From NCBI RefSeq assembly GCF_000164135.1, contig NZ_GG770553.1, positions 1 through 64,000 of the forward strand: a stretch of DNA of 64,000 bases, in the 5' to 3' direction. The notes under the pieces are model-generated. The model saw only the letters and a program-made list of their open reading frames with translations, was not told where the DNA came from and made no database searches. This DNA is from Mycobacterium parascrofulaceum ATCC BAA-614. GTDB taxonomy: Bacteria > Actinomycetota > Actinomycetes > Mycobacteriales > Mycobacteriaceae. The translations under genes were made by a program, and so were the position numbers. How positions within the stretch are numbered: position 1 is the first letter of the stretch; each line of letters opens with the position of its first letter. This document shows positions 44,671-53,329 of this stretch, piece by piece.

Positions 44671-46125
44671 ATGGCAGCCGCCAACGAACCCGACTATGAC
44701 GTCATCGTGCTCGGCGCCGGCCCAATCGGGCAGAACGTCGCGGAGCGCGCCCGGGCGGCGGGCCTGACCGTCGCACTGGTCGAGCGGGAACTCGTCGGGG
44801 GCGAATGTACCTACTGGGCCTGCGTGCCGAGCAAGGCCCTGTTGCGTCCGGTGATCGCCGTCTCGGACGCTCGCCGCGTCGACGGCGCGCGCGAGGCGGT
44901 CAGCGGTCCCATCAACGCCGCGGGCGTGTTCGGTCGCCGCAACCGCTATGTCAGCGACTGGGACGACAGCGGCCAGGCCGACTGGGTGAGCGGAATCGGT
45001 GCCGCCCTGGTGCGCGGCCACGGGCGGCTGGCTGGCGCCCGGCGGGTCACCGTCACCGCTAACACCGGCGCGACTTCCGAGTTGACCGCGCGCCACGCGG
45101 TCGTGGTCTGCACCGGAAGCCGGCCCGTCCTCCCCGACTTACCCGGAATCGACGAAGCTCGACCGTGGACCAACCGCCGGGCCACCGACAGCAGCGACGT
45201 CCCCGGGCGGCTCGCCGTCGTGGGCGCCGGCGGCGTGGGCGTCGAAATGGCCACGGCCTGGCGAGGATTGGGATCTCAGGTGACCCTGCTCGCGCGGGGA
45301 TCGGGCCTGTTACCGCGGATGGAACCCTTCGTCGGCGAACTCGTCGGCCGCGGCCTCGCCGAGATGGGCGTGGATGTGCGGGTCGGGGTATCGGTGCGGG
45401 CGCTGCGCCGCGCCGCCGGCGGGCAGGCGTTCCTCGAATTGGACGACGGTTCCGAATTGCGGGCCGACGAAGTGCTTTTCGCGACCGGCCGCGCTCCGCT
45501 CACCGACGACATCGGCCTCGAGACCATCGGGCTGACGCCCGGCAGCTGGCTGGACGTCGACGACACCTGCCGGGTGCGGGCCGTCGGGGATGGCTGGCTC
45601 TACGCGGCAGGCGATGTCAATCACCGAGCCCTGCTGACCCATCAAGGCAAATATCAGGGCCGCATCGCCGGAGCGGCGATCGGCGCGCGGGCGGCGGGCA
45701 ACCCGGTGGACACCGCACCGTGGGGCCGCCACGCGACCACCGCCGACCATCGTGCCGTGCCACAGGCCTTCTTCACCGACCCCGAAGCCGCCGCGGTCGG
45801 CCTGACGGCCGAGCAGGCCCGGAACGCCGGGCACCGGGTGCGCATTGTCGACGTCGAGATCGGCAACGCGGTGATGGGGGCCAAGCTCTACGCCGACGGG
45901 TACGCCGGCCGCGCGCGGATGGTGGTCGATCGCGATCGCGAGCACGTCCTCGGGGTCACCCTGGTGGGGCCCGGGGTCACCGAAATGCTCCACGCCGCCA
46001 CCATCGCCGTCGCCGGCGAGGTGCCCGTCGACCGGTTGTGGCACGCCGTGCCCTGCTTCCCAACGGTCAGCGAGCTGTGGCTGCGTCTCCTCGAGGCGTA
46101 TCGGGATGCGTCGGACCATAATTGA
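44671..46125 (+). CDS. class I pyridine nucleotide-disulfide oxidoreductase
   Basis: A 484-residue FAD/NAD(P) oxidoreductase of the lipoamide dehydrogenase/mercuric reductase family, matching Rv0794c. The FAD motif GAGPIGQN is near residue 14, the redox Cys pair is in GGECTYWACVPSKAL near 42-47, a second dinucleotide motif is VVGAGGVGVEMA near 182, and the dimer domain follows. The usual C-terminal catalytic His-Glu pair of lipoamide dehydrogenase is not evident, so quinone or disulfide reduction is a better guess. The ATG at 44671 with GAGAGGA is preferred over a GTG at 44644. Confidence 0.85.
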   Translation: MAAANEPDYDVIVLGAGPIGQNVAERARAAGLTVALVERELVGGECTYWACVPSKALLRPVIAVSDARRVDGAREAVSGPINAAGVFGRRNRYVSDWDDSGQADWVSGIGAALVRGHGRLAGARRVTVTANTGATSELTARHAVVVCTGSRPVLPDLPGIDEARPWTNRRATDSSDVPGRLAVVGAGGVGVEMATAWRGLGSQVTLLARGSGLLPRMEPFVGELVGRGLAEMGVDVRVGVSVRALRRAAGGQAFLELDDGSELRADEVLFATGRAPLTDDIGLETIGLTPGSWLDVDDTCRVRAVGDGWLYAAGDVNHRALLTHQGKYQGRIAGAAIGARAAGNPVDTAPWGRHATTADHRAVPQAFFTDPEAAAVGLTAEQARNAGHRVRIVDVEIGNAVMGAKLYADGYAGRARMVVDRDREHVLGVTLVGPGVTEMLHAATIAVAGEVPVDRLWHAVPCFPTVSELWLRLLEAYRDASDHN

Positions 46126-46128
46126 CGC

Positions 46129-46584
46129 ATGGCCACCACAGACGGATTCCATCCCGATTTCGACGAGCAGGCACAGAAGGCCGCCGGCAACCGGGTGCAC
46201 CACATCAGGGCATCGGACATCAGCGCGGAGACCGCGCAATCGGAGGGGCTTCGTCGCTTCGCCGCGCTCAGCGGCACGTCGGTCGGTGCCGAGAAGCTGT
46301 GGATGGGTGAGACCCACGCCATGCCGTCGACCGTCTCCGCCAACCACCATCACGGTGACTCGGAAACCGCCATCTACGTCCGCAACGGCCACCCGGAATT
46401 CGTCTTTCACGATGGCGCCGAAGAGGTGCGCATCTCGACGTCTCCCGGCGACTACGTCTTCATTCCGCCGTATCTGCCGCACCGAGAGGAGAACCCGGAC
46501 CCGGACACACCGGCGGAGGTCGTCATCGCGCGCAGCACCCAGGAAGCGGTCGTGGTGAACCTCCCGGCGCTGTACCCGCTCTAA
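46129..46584 (+). CDS. cupin-domain protein
   Basis: A 151-residue single-domain cupin. The metal-binding motifs are ANHHHGDSETAIYVRNGHPEF near residue 66 and PGDYVFIPPYLPHREEN near 105, giving three His and one Glu ligand. It starts 3 bp after the flavoprotein gene, so it belongs to the same transcript. Cupins range from dioxygenases to sugar isomerases; this form resembles mannose-6-phosphate-isomerase-like binding proteins. It is convergent with a shortened VOC gene, which it overlaps by 4 bp. Confidence 0.83.
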   Translation: MATTDGFHPDFDEQAQKAAGNRVHHIRASDISAETAQSEGLRRFAALSGTSVGAEKLWMGETHAMPSTVSANHHHGDSETAIYVRNGHPEFVFHDGAEEVRISTSPGDYVFIPPYLPHREENPDPDTPAEVVIARSTQEAVVVNLPALYPL

Positions 46585-46832
46585 AGTCTCTCGTACACGG
46601 GGATTTCGACCAGGTTGCCGTCGACGTCGCGGCAGTAGTGCGATGTCATCGGGCCCAGGGCACCGACGGGCCGCAGGTTGGGCTTCTGCTGCCCGAAACG
46701 CAGCGCGACCCGGCCGGTCGGCCCGAAGGTCTCGCGCCGCATCCCGAGCACCCGCTCGTGCCACGCGGCGGTCGCCTCGACATCGTTGCAGTTCAACACG
46801 ACATGGTCGATCCGTTCCACCGTCAGGCCCAC
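46581..46832 (-). CDS. VOC-fold protein with internal deletion
   Basis: An 83-residue remnant of a glyoxalase-like protein, normally about 125 residues. The start IDHVVLNCNDVEATAAWHERVLGM and the end GPMTSHYCRDVDGNLVEIPVYE are well conserved, but about 40 residues between them are missing. The join is at GALGP, a sequence that in full-length relatives occurs on both sides of the missing part. This suggests deletion between short repeats. The frame stays open. It has lost one of the two metal-site modules and is probably not active as a glyoxalase. Confidence 0.7.
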   Translation of the reverse strand: MGLTVERIDHVVLNCNDVEATAAWHERVLGMRRETFGPTGRVALRFGQQKPNLRPVGALGPMTSHYCRDVDGNLVEIPVYERL

Positions 46833-46958
46833 GTCCGCATCTCCTGCGGCGAGGCGAAAGTCATTTGCTGTCAGCGTAATCCGGGCCTCGACGAGCGATG
46901 GTTGAGGGGGCCGGCCGACACGGCTCAGAGAGCGCCGGCCTTTACGCCCCGCCCACCG

Positions 46959-46974
46959 GACGTTTTAATACGTC
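46959..46974. promoter_or_regulatory. candidate GntR operator
   Basis: GACGT-N6-ACGTC, a perfect palindrome 2 bp upstream of the GntR gene ATG. Its AT-rich spacer TTTAAT overlaps the likely -10 region. Autorepression is inferred from the position. Confidence 0.5.
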
Positions 46975-46976
46975 TT

Positions 46977-47795
46977 ATGACCGACCGGTCGCTGGATCTC
47001 GAGGCCGCCGATCTGCGGGTTCGGCGCGGCAGCGTGCCCGCGAGCACCCAGCTGGCCGACGCGCTCAAGTCCGCGATCATCAAGCAGCGCCTGCCGCGCG
47101 GCGGACGCCTGCCCAGCGAGCGGGAACTGATCGACAGCTCCGGCCTGAGCCGGGTCACGGTGCGTGCGGCCGTCGGACTGCTCGAGCGGCAGGGCTGGCT
47201 GGTGCGCCGGCAAGGTCTGGGCACCTTCGTGACCAACCCGGTGAGACAAGAATTGGGCTCCGGCGTGCGCACGATCACCGAGGTCTTGGCGAGCTCCGGA
47301 ATCACCCCCCACGTCGACGTCCTGTCGCATCGCGTCGAGGAGCCCCCGCAACGAGTAGCCGACACGCTGGGTTTGCCGAAAGTGCTGTGCGTCCACCGCC
47401 GCTTCCGCGACGGGGACGTCCCCCTGGCGCTGATGATTGCCTATCTACCGCCGGGGCTGGGCAAGGCGGTCGAGCCGCTGCTGTCGAGCGCGCCCGACAC
47501 GGAATCCGCGCGGGCGATGGAAAGCACGTACACGATGTGGGAGCGCCGACTGGGCGTCCCCGTCATCCGCGCCACGTACGACATTCACGCGGCCGGGGCC
47601 TCGGTGGAGGTGGCCGGCGCGTTGAACCTGCCGTTGGGCTCCCCCGTGCTCGTGCTCGAACGCATCAGCTACGGCAGCGACGACAAGCCACTCGAGGTCG
47701 TGGAGTTCCACTACCGCCCCGAGCGCTACCGGTTCTCGGTGACGCTGCCACGGACCATGCCGGCGCCGGGCGCGGGCATCGTCGAGCGGCGGTGA
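46977..47795 (+). CDS. GntR/HutC-family regulator
   Basis: A 272-residue regulator matching Rv0792c. The N-terminal winged helix (30-95) has LPRGGRLPSERELIDSSGLSRVTVRAAVGLLERQGWL. The C-terminal UTRA ligand-binding domain (115-265) has LCVHRRFRDGDVPLALMIAYLP and VEFHYRPERYRFSV. HutC-type regulators sense small carboxylates, sugars or histidine intermediates, and the ligand here is unknown. The ATG at 46977 begins homology and lies beside a perfect palindrome. Its stop overlaps the next gene start. Confidence 0.87.
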   Translation: MTDRSLDLEAADLRVRRGSVPASTQLADALKSAIIKQRLPRGGRLPSERELIDSSGLSRVTVRAAVGLLERQGWLVRRQGLGTFVTNPVRQELGSGVRTITEVLASSGITPHVDVLSHRVEEPPQRVADTLGLPKVLCVHRRFRDGDVPLALMIAYLPPGLGKAVEPLLSSAPDTESARAMESTYTMWERRLGVPVIRATYDIHAAGASVEVAGALNLPLGSPVLVLERISYGSDDKPLEVVEFHYRPERYRFSVTLPRTMPAPGAGIVERR

Positions 47796-48379
47796 CCGTG
47801 ACCGGGGGGCGGCCCGGACGGGCTGGCGCTCAGCGAATTCTCAACAGATTCTTCGGTGACTCCTGGCTTGCCTCCCAGGATCCGCAAAGTCACTGGCCGC
47901 AGCATGTTTTCATGACGAACGAGCCGACGTGCGCCAAGCTGGTCGAACGTTACCTGCGCACCCGCGGGCGACGCTATTTCCGTGGACACCACGACGGCGA
48001 ATACTTCTTCGTCACCAGCGCCCACCCGCGGCGCCTGCACGTCCATCTCGAGATCTCGCCCGCGCACGGCGATGTGCTGATCATCCGGGTGACTCCCGGC
48101 TGCTTCTTTCCCGCCACCGAGCGCCCCTGGCTGGTGCACTTCGCGGACACGTGGAACCACCAGGATCGGGAGGTGACCGCGATCGTGCACGGCTCGTCGG
48201 ACCCCCAGCGGATCGGTGTGGTGGCGCGCAGGTCGCACTGGATCCGGCAAAACGTTTCCTTCGAGGCCTTCGCGGCCTTCGTCGACCGCACGATCGCGGA
48301 TGCGACCGAACTTTTCGACGACTTGAGCCCCGCCGTCGAGCTTCCGACGGCGCACGCGTTGCTGCGCGACGCGGGCTGA
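47792..48379 (+). CDS. YbjN/chaperone-fold hypothetical protein
   Basis: A 195-residue soluble protein with no certain family. Its pattern resembles YbjN or type-III-secretion-chaperone-like folds: a strand pair YFRGHHDGEYFFVT and LHVHLEI, then HFADTWNHQDREVTAIVHG, and a C-terminal helix SFEAFAAFVDRTIADATELFDDL. The position between the GntR gene and the purine genes suggests Rv0789c as a possible counterpart, but I am not sure. The GTG overlaps the GntR stop, so it is part of that operon. No catalytic motif is seen. Confidence 0.65.
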   Translation: MTVTGGRPGRAGAQRILNRFFGDSWLASQDPQSHWPQHVFMTNEPTCAKLVERYLRTRGRRYFRGHHDGEYFFVTSAHPRRLHVHLEISPAHGDVLIIRVTPGCFFPATERPWLVHFADTWNHQDREVTAIVHGSSDPQRIGVVARRSHWIRQNVSFEAFAAFVDRTIADATELFDDLSPAVELPTAHALLRDAG

Positions 48380-48626
48380 TCCGAAGGCTTCCGCCGTCTC
48401 CCCGGCGGCGGGGCCGGCGACGGCTGCGCCCCGCGCCAGGACCCGGTGAACATCCGGCGGCAAAGTCATTCGGGGCGTCTCGGTGCCGTCCGTCACGGCC
48501 CAGCAAACGGATATGATATTCTCTTTTTTCAAGAGCGCGGTATGCCTGAGCAGGCACGGGGTTTGAGATCTGCGTCACACCGGCAATCAATAGCAACGGC
48601 GTGGACACGGAACTGCGGGGTGAGTC

Positions 48627-49442
48627 ATGGCGGGTAGGGGCGTTGAGGTGGTCGGCAACCACGAGACCACCAAATGGGATCCGGCATTCACCGAGCAGGT
48701 CAACAAGGCCCTCGGACCGGTCATCAAGCGGTGGTATCGGGCCGAGGTGCGCAACCTCGGCAACATCCCGTCGTCGGGTGGCGCGCTGGTGGTGTCCAAC
48801 CATTCGGGCGGCATGCTCACGCCGGACGTGTTGATCTTCTCCCCGGCGTTCTACGAGAAGTTCGGCTACGACCGGCCCGTCTACACGCTGGGCCACTACG
48901 GCCTGTTCATGGGCCCGCTGGACGGCTGGCTGCGCCGCCTCGGGGTCATCGAGGCGAGCCGCGAAAACGCCGCCGCCGCGCTGCATTCGGGTGCGGTGGT
49001 GCTGGTCTTCCCCGGTGGCGACTACGACTCCTACCGGCCTACCCTCAGCGCCAACACCATCGACTTCAACGGCCGCACCGGCTACGTGCGGACCGCCGTC
49101 GAGGCCGGGGTGCCGATCGTGCCCACCGTGTCGATCGGGGGCCAGGAGACCCAGCTCTTCTTGGCCCGCGGCAACTGGCTGGCGCGCAAGCTGGGGTTGA
49201 CGAAGGCGCGCATGGACATCTTGCCGGTGAGCTTCGGCTTTCCCTTCGGGCTCAGCGTGATCTTCCCGCCCAACCTGCCGTTACCGGCCAAGATCGTCAC
49301 CGAGGTGCTCGAACCGATCGACGTCACCGCTCAGTTCGGCGACGATCCCGACATCGACGAGGTCGACGCCCACGTGCGCGAGGTCATGGGGTCAGCCCTC
49401 AAGCGGCTGGCCGGTCAGCGTCGACTGCCCATCCTCGGTTGA
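48627..49442 (+). CDS. PlsC-like lysophospholipid acyltransferase family protein
   Basis: A 271-residue acyltransferase-fold protein. The catalytic His is in VVSNHSGGMLTPD near residue 58; the usual HX4D spacing is stretched here. FPGGDYDSYRP near 128 and GVPIVPTVSIGGQE near 155 match the family's substrate and membrane-contact blocks. A C-terminal LPLPAKIVTEVLEPIDV follows. It probably acylates a glycerol or lysophospholipid at the membrane. A wax ester synthase family gene follows 51 bp later, so a joint role in acylglycerol synthesis is plausible. A GGGGTGAG site precedes the ATG. Confidence 0.82.
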   Translation: MAGRGVEVVGNHETTKWDPAFTEQVNKALGPVIKRWYRAEVRNLGNIPSSGGALVVSNHSGGMLTPDVLIFSPAFYEKFGYDRPVYTLGHYGLFMGPLDGWLRRLGVIEASRENAAAALHSGAVVLVFPGGDYDSYRPTLSANTIDFNGRTGYVRTAVEAGVPIVPTVSIGGQETQLFLARGNWLARKLGLTKARMDILPVSFGFPFGLSVIFPPNLPLPAKIVTEVLEPIDVTAQFGDDPDIDEVDAHVREVMGSALKRLAGQRRLPILG

Positions 49443-49493
49443 CATCGTGCGAAAGCCACTGCAGGCCACGCTGATTCGATGGCAGGGTGGCGC

Positions 49494-50873
49494 GTGAAGA
49501 GGCTGAACGGCATGGACGCGATGCTGCTCTACAGCGAGACGCCCAACCTGCACACCCACACGTTGAAGGTGGCGGTGATCGACCCCACCGATCCCGACTT
49601 CGGTTTCGACGCGTTCCGCCGTCATGTGCGCCGCCGGCTGCACCTGCTGGAGCCGTTGCGCTATCAGCTCGTCGACATCCCCTGGCAGCTGCATCACCCG
49701 ATGTGGCAGGAGGGCTGCGAGGTCGACCTCGACTACCACCTGCGGCGGGTCCACGTGCCCGCGCCCGGCGGGCGGCGCGAACTCGACCAGGTGATCGGCC
49801 GGGTCGCCTCCACGCCGCTGGACCGCAGCCGCCCGCTGTGGGAGTTTCACTTCGCCGAGGGACTGGCCGGGGGGCGGTTCGCCTTGGTCGGCAAGATCCA
49901 TCACGCCCTCGCCGACGGTGTCGCATCCGTCAACCTGCTGGCCCGCGCCATGGATCTTCAGGACGGTCCGACCGACGAGCGTGACAATGACGAAGCGGGT
50001 GCCACCGCGTCGGCGGCCGATCTGCTGCGTGCCGCCGCGCGCGACCATGCCCGCCAGATCGCCGAACTGCCCGGGTTGATCCGCGAGGCCACCGCCGGGC
50101 TGACGAGGGTCCGCCGCCGATCCAAGGAACGGGGCCACCACCCCGACCTGGCCGATGCCTTCGACGCACCGCCGACCTTTTTGAACCACGTCGTATCGCC
50201 CCAGCGGCGGTTCGCCAGCGCGACGCTGTCGCTGGCCGACGCCAAGGCGACCGCCAAGGCGCTGGGCATCACCGTCAACGACCTGATACTGGCGACGGCC
50301 GCCGGCGGCCTGCGCACCCTGTTGCTGGCCTACGACGGTGCGGCCGATCGACCGATCATTGCCTCCGTACCGACGGCCACCGACAAGTCGGGGCGCATCA
50401 CCGGCAACGAGATCAGTGGCCTGATGGTTTCGTTGCCGGTACACGTCGCCGAAGCCGCCGAGCGGGCACGGCTGGTCGCCCTGGCGACCCGAATTGCCAA
50501 AGAGGACCACGAAATCATGGGCCCGGAGTTGTATGGCCGCCTGATGGCCTACCTGCCGACCGCCATCGCCCCGGCCGCCTTTCGGTGGCTGGGGCGACGC
50601 GACGCGCCGAACAGGCTGATGAACGTCGCGGTTTCCAGCGTGGTCGGCCCGCGCGAACGCGGCCATTTCGGTGGCGCGGCGGTCAGCGAGATCTACTCGA
50701 CCGGGGTGTTGTCGCCGGGCGCTCCGGTCAACATCACCGTGTGGAGCTACGTCGACCAGCTCGGCGTCGCCGTGCTCACCGATGACCGGACGTTCGACGA
50801 CCCGCACGAAGCGACGGACGCCATCAGCGCGTCGTTCGCCGAATTGCGCGCCGCCGCAGGGATTTCGGCCTAG
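49494..50873 (+). CDS. wax ester synthase/diacylglycerol acyltransferase (WS/DGAT)
   Basis: A 459-residue member of the bacterial WS/DGAT family, which makes triacylglycerol or wax esters from acyl-CoA. The active-site motif HHALADG (HHxxxDG) is near residue 135. The C-terminal domain carries [35 protein letters not shown] and [16 protein letters not shown], all family blocks. The GTG at 49494 ([12 protein letters not shown]-type start) is preferred over an ATG five codons upstream. It overlaps the end of the convergent purQ gene by 4 bp. Which lipid it makes cannot be told. Confidence 0.9.
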   Translation: MKRLNGMDAMLLYSETPNLHTHTLKVAVIDPTDPDFGFDAFRRHVRRRLHLLEPLRYQLVDIPWQLHHPMWQEGCEVDLDYHLRRVHVPAPGGRRELDQVIGRVASTPLDRSRPLWEFHFAEGLAGGRFALVGKIHHALADGVASVNLLARAMDLQDGPTDERDNDEAGATASAADLLRAAARDHARQIAELPGLIREATAGLTRVRRRSKERGHHPDLADAFDAPPTFLNHVVSPQRRFASATLSLADAKATAKALGITVNDLILATAAGGLRTLLLAYDGAADRPIIASVPTATDKSGRITGNEISGLMVSLPVHVAEAAERARLVALATRIAKEDHEIMGPELYGRLMAYLPTAIAPAAFRWLGRRDAPNRLMNVAVSSVVGPRERGHFGGAAVSEIYSTGVLSPGAPVNITVWSYVDQLGVAVLTDDRTFDDPHEATDAISASFAELRAAAGISA

Positions 50874-51544
50874 ACGGACAGCGTCGCGTCCAGCACCGAA
50901 TAGAACAGGCCCAGCCCGTCGTCGGACGGGCCCGTCAGCGCTTCGATGGCGTGCTCGGGGTGCGGCATCAGGCCGACGACACGACCGTTCGCGGAACTGA
51001 CGCCGGCGATGTCATGCAGCGAGCCGTTGGGGTTGTCGTGATAGCGGAACACCACTCGGCCCTCGCCCTCGAGTTCCTCGACGACATCGGCGGGCGCCAC
51101 GTAGCGGCCTTCGCCGGATTTCAGCGGCACCAGCAGGTCGGCGCCGGGCTCGAAACGCGACGTCCACGCCGTCGACGTCGACGCCACGCGCAGCCACACA
51201 TCGCGGCAGACGAAGTGCAGGCCGGTGTTTCGGGTCAGGGCCCCCGGCAGCAGCCCGGCCTCGCACAGCACCTGAAACCCGTTGCAAATGCCCAACACCG
51301 GCATGCCGCGGTGCGCGGCGGCCACCACCTCGCCCATCACCGGCGCGAACCTCGCGATCGCCCCCGCCCGCAGGTAGTCGCCGTAGGAGAACCCGCCGGG
51401 CACCACCACGGCGTCGACGCCCTTGAGGTCGGCGTCGGCGTGCCACAGGCTGACGGCCTCGGCACCGACGTACCGCGCCGCGCGAGCGGCGTCGACGTCG
51501 TCCAGCGTCCCCGGAAAGGTGATGATGCCGATCCGGGCCGTCAC
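50870..51544 (-). CDS. purQ: FGAM synthase glutaminase subunit PurQ
   Basis: A 224-residue class I glutamine amidotransferase that supplies ammonia to PurL. The nucleophile Cys is in [18 protein letters not shown] near residue 87, and the His-Glu pair is in [12 protein letters not shown] near the C-terminus. The N-terminus ([18 protein letters not shown]) is typical. The GTG start overlaps the purS stop in a GTGA, so the subunits are translated together. purL lies about 20 kb away. Confidence 0.96.
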   Translation of the reverse strand: MTARIGIITFPGTLDDVDAARAARYVGAEAVSLWHADADLKGVDAVVVPGGFSYGDYLRAGAIARFAPVMGEVVAAAHRGMPVLGICNGFQVLCEAGLLPGALTRNTGLHFVCRDVWLRVASTSTAWTSRFEPGADLLVPLKSGEGRYVAPADVVEELEGEGRVVFRYHDNPNGSLHDIAGVSSANGRVVGLMPHPEHAIEALTGPSDDGLGLFYSVLDATLSV

Positions 51545-51780
51545 TGGGTCTCCCGGCTGATCGTCCAGTCCTCGATCACGGTGTTCGCCAACAGCGTTTC
51601 CGCGATGTCGGCCAAGACCGAATCGTCGACGGTGTCGTCCACTTCGAGTTCGAACCTCTTGCCCTGACGGACATCTGAGATCCCCGGATGACCGAGTCGG
51701 CTCAACGCGCCGACGATCGCCTGACCCTGCGGGTCGAGAATCTCCGCTTTGGGCATCACATGAACGACTACCCGGCCCAC
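51541..51780 (-). CDS. purS: FGAM synthase subunit PurS
   Basis: A 79-residue protein (Rv0787A type) that bridges PurQ and PurL in the small-type FGAM synthase complex. The sequence [23 protein letters not shown] and FELEVDD is diagnostic. The GTG start has a GAGGAGGAG site. A TACAGT -10 box lies about 33 bp upstream. It is coupled to purQ. Confidence 0.95.
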   Translation of the reverse strand: MGRVVVHVMPKAEILDPQGQAIVGALSRLGHPGISDVRQGKRFELEVDDTVDDSVLADIAETLLANTVIEDWTISRETQ

Positions 51781-51812
51781 CGGCGCTCCTCCTCAGGTCT
51801 GTCTCCGCGCCA

Positions 51813-51818
51813 ACTGTA
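51813..51818 (-). promoter_or_regulatory. purS -10 box
   Basis: TACAGT on the minus strand. It predicts a leader of about 25 nt that contains the purS ribosome site. Confidence 0.5.
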
Positions 51819-51841
51819 CCGGCGAAGCCGCAGCTCGGCCG

Positions 51842-52525
51842 TTACGGGCACGAGGCAATGTAGGCGTCGCACAGGGGCGCGGTCATGGCGTTGAGCACCG
51901 GGTCGTCCGCCATCGCCGGCCACGGCACCTGCGGCGGGCCCACCGACCAGAGCGTGAGCTCGCTGATCGTGCTGCTGGCCGGGTGGGCGACCAAATAAAT
52001 GTGCATGACGACCGGACCGCTGATCACCGCGGCCATCCGGTTCGTTTCGTCGCTGGTGATCGAGGGTGATTGCTGGGGAGCGCGTTGCTGGCAGGAGCGC
52101 AGCGCGGCGACGGCGCTGCTGTACACCGACGCCGCGATGGCACCGCCGCTTGCCGTGTCGCCGCGCCAGTGCAGGATCTGCGCCTGCAGCTGCCACTGCC
52201 CGTCCGGGTGGGGCACTGTGGCGCGTGCCACCACCGCCGAGTCGCGGGGGTCCCGCGGCACCGCGGGTGTGGCGCAGAGCTCCTCGAAGCGGAACCGGGG
52301 GCCGGGGGCAGCCCCGGTCAGTTGCGTCGCCAGACCCGCCAGCGGTGACCAGTTGTACACCGAGTCGAGCGGCACGGCGCGTCGCTGGATCCACGCGGAG
52401 TCGGGGATCTGGTCGCACACGGGCGGGCAGGCTTGTGGCTCTGCATGGCCGGGCACCACGACGATCAACGCCACCGCGAGGCCGCCGACCACCATCATGG
52501 TCGCCAGGATCACCCGCATCGGCAT
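51842..52525 (-). CDS. membrane-anchored exported protein, function unknown
   Basis: A 227-residue protein with an N-terminal hydrophobic segment (VILATMMVVGGLAVALIVVV) followed by a Cys-containing polar domain (ACPPVCDQIPDSAWIQ, then an AALRSCQQ region and a C-terminal CDAYIASCP). The Cys residues may form disulfides outside the membrane. I do not recognise the family. The ATG at 52525 is chosen from three nearby starts because a GGGGG run precedes it and a TACGAT box (minus, 52544-52549) fits its leader. It diverges from the MBL-fold gene. Confidence 0.65.
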   Translation of the reverse strand: MPMRVILATMMVVGGLAVALIVVVPGHAEPQACPPVCDQIPDSAWIQRRAVPLDSVYNWSPLAGLATQLTGAAPGPRFRFEELCATPAVPRDPRDSAVVARATVPHPDGQWQLQAQILHWRGDTASGGAIAASVYSSAVAALRSCQQRAPQQSPSITSDETNRMAAVISGPVVMHIYLVAHPASSTISELTLWSVGPPQVPWPAMADDPVLNAMTAPLCDAYIASCP

Positions 52526-52552
52526 CACCCCCGTCAGGGCACAATCGTAATC

Positions 52553-53191
52553 ATGCAGCTGACGCATTTCGGCCATTCCTGTCTACTCGCAGAATTCGAC
52601 CACACCCGCGTGCTCTTCGATCCCGGAACCTTCTCGCACGGTTTCGAGGGCATCACGGGGTTATCGGCCATCCTGATCACCCATCAGCATCCCGACCACG
52701 TCGACGGCGGCCGCCTGCCGGCGCTCCTCGAGGCCAACCCGGACGCCCCGCTGTATGCCGATCCGCAGACCACCGCCCAGCTGGGTGCGCCGTGCCAGGC
52801 GGTGCACGTCGGCGAGGAGCTGCGCATCGGTGAGCTGACGGTCCGCGCCGTCGGTGGCAAGCACGCCGTCATCCACCCGGAAATCCCTGTGATCGAGAAC
52901 ATTTCGTTCCTGGTCGGCGACGGCGACCACCGCGCGAGGCTGATGCATCCCGGCGATGCGCTGTTCGTGCCCGACGAGCCGGTGGACGTATTGGCGACGC
53001 CGGCGGCCGCCCCGTGGATGAAGATTTCCGAAGCGGTCGACTATCTGCGTGCGGTGGCACCGGCGCGCGCGGTGCCCATCCATCAAGGAATCATCGCCCC
53101 GGACGCGCGGGGCATCTACTACGGGCGGCTGACCGAGATGACCACCACCGACTTTCAAGTGCTTCCCGAAGAGGACGCGGTCCGCTTCTGA
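52553..53191 (+). CDS. metallo-beta-lactamase-fold hydrolase
   Basis: A 212-residue hydrolase of the MBL superfamily, in the UlaG-like group. The first metal motif appears as THQHPDHVDGG near residue 44, preceded by LTHFGHSCLLAEF. A later Asp lies in LMHPGDALFVP and a His in AVPIHQGII. This fits a two-metal phosphodiesterase or lactonase. The ATG is the first homologous residue; the open frame to its left overlaps the divergent gene. It is convergent with the flavoprotein gene across a repeat cassette. Confidence 0.85.
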   Translation: MQLTHFGHSCLLAEFDHTRVLFDPGTFSHGFEGITGLSAILITHQHPDHVDGGRLPALLEANPDAPLYADPQTTAQLGAPCQAVHVGEELRIGELTVRAVGGKHAVIHPEIPVIENISFLVGDGDHRARLMHPGDALFVPDEPVDVLATPAAAPWMKISEAVDYLRAVAPARAVPIHQGIIAPDARGIYYGRLTEMTTTDFQVLPEEDAVRF

Positions 53192-53211
53192 CCACTCCCC
53201 GCCGACCACCC

Positions 53212-53328
53212 CTCGAGCGTCACGCCACCCCTCGAGCGTCACGCCAGCGCGACTAGCGCCCGCCGGGGTCACGCTGGCGTGACGCTCGGCGGTGCGCGAC
53301 CGCGTGACGCTCGGCGGTGCGCGACCGC
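53212..53328. repeat. paired tandem repeats forming a long stem-loop
   Basis: CTCGAGCGTCACGCCA repeats with a 19-bp period at 53212 and 53231. GTGACGCTCGGCGG repeats with a 25-bp period at 53279 and 53304. Arms 53233-53249 and 53272-53288 form a perfect 17-bp inverted repeat with a 22-nt loop. It lies between two convergent genes, ending 1 bp from the flavoprotein stop, so it may act as a two-way terminator. Confidence 0.75.
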
Positions 53329-53329
53329 G

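Noticed and set aside
53212-53328. CRISPR-like array from the repeated GTGACGCTCGGCGG units
   Set aside because: There are only two units of each repeat, with no spacers of even length and no cas genes.
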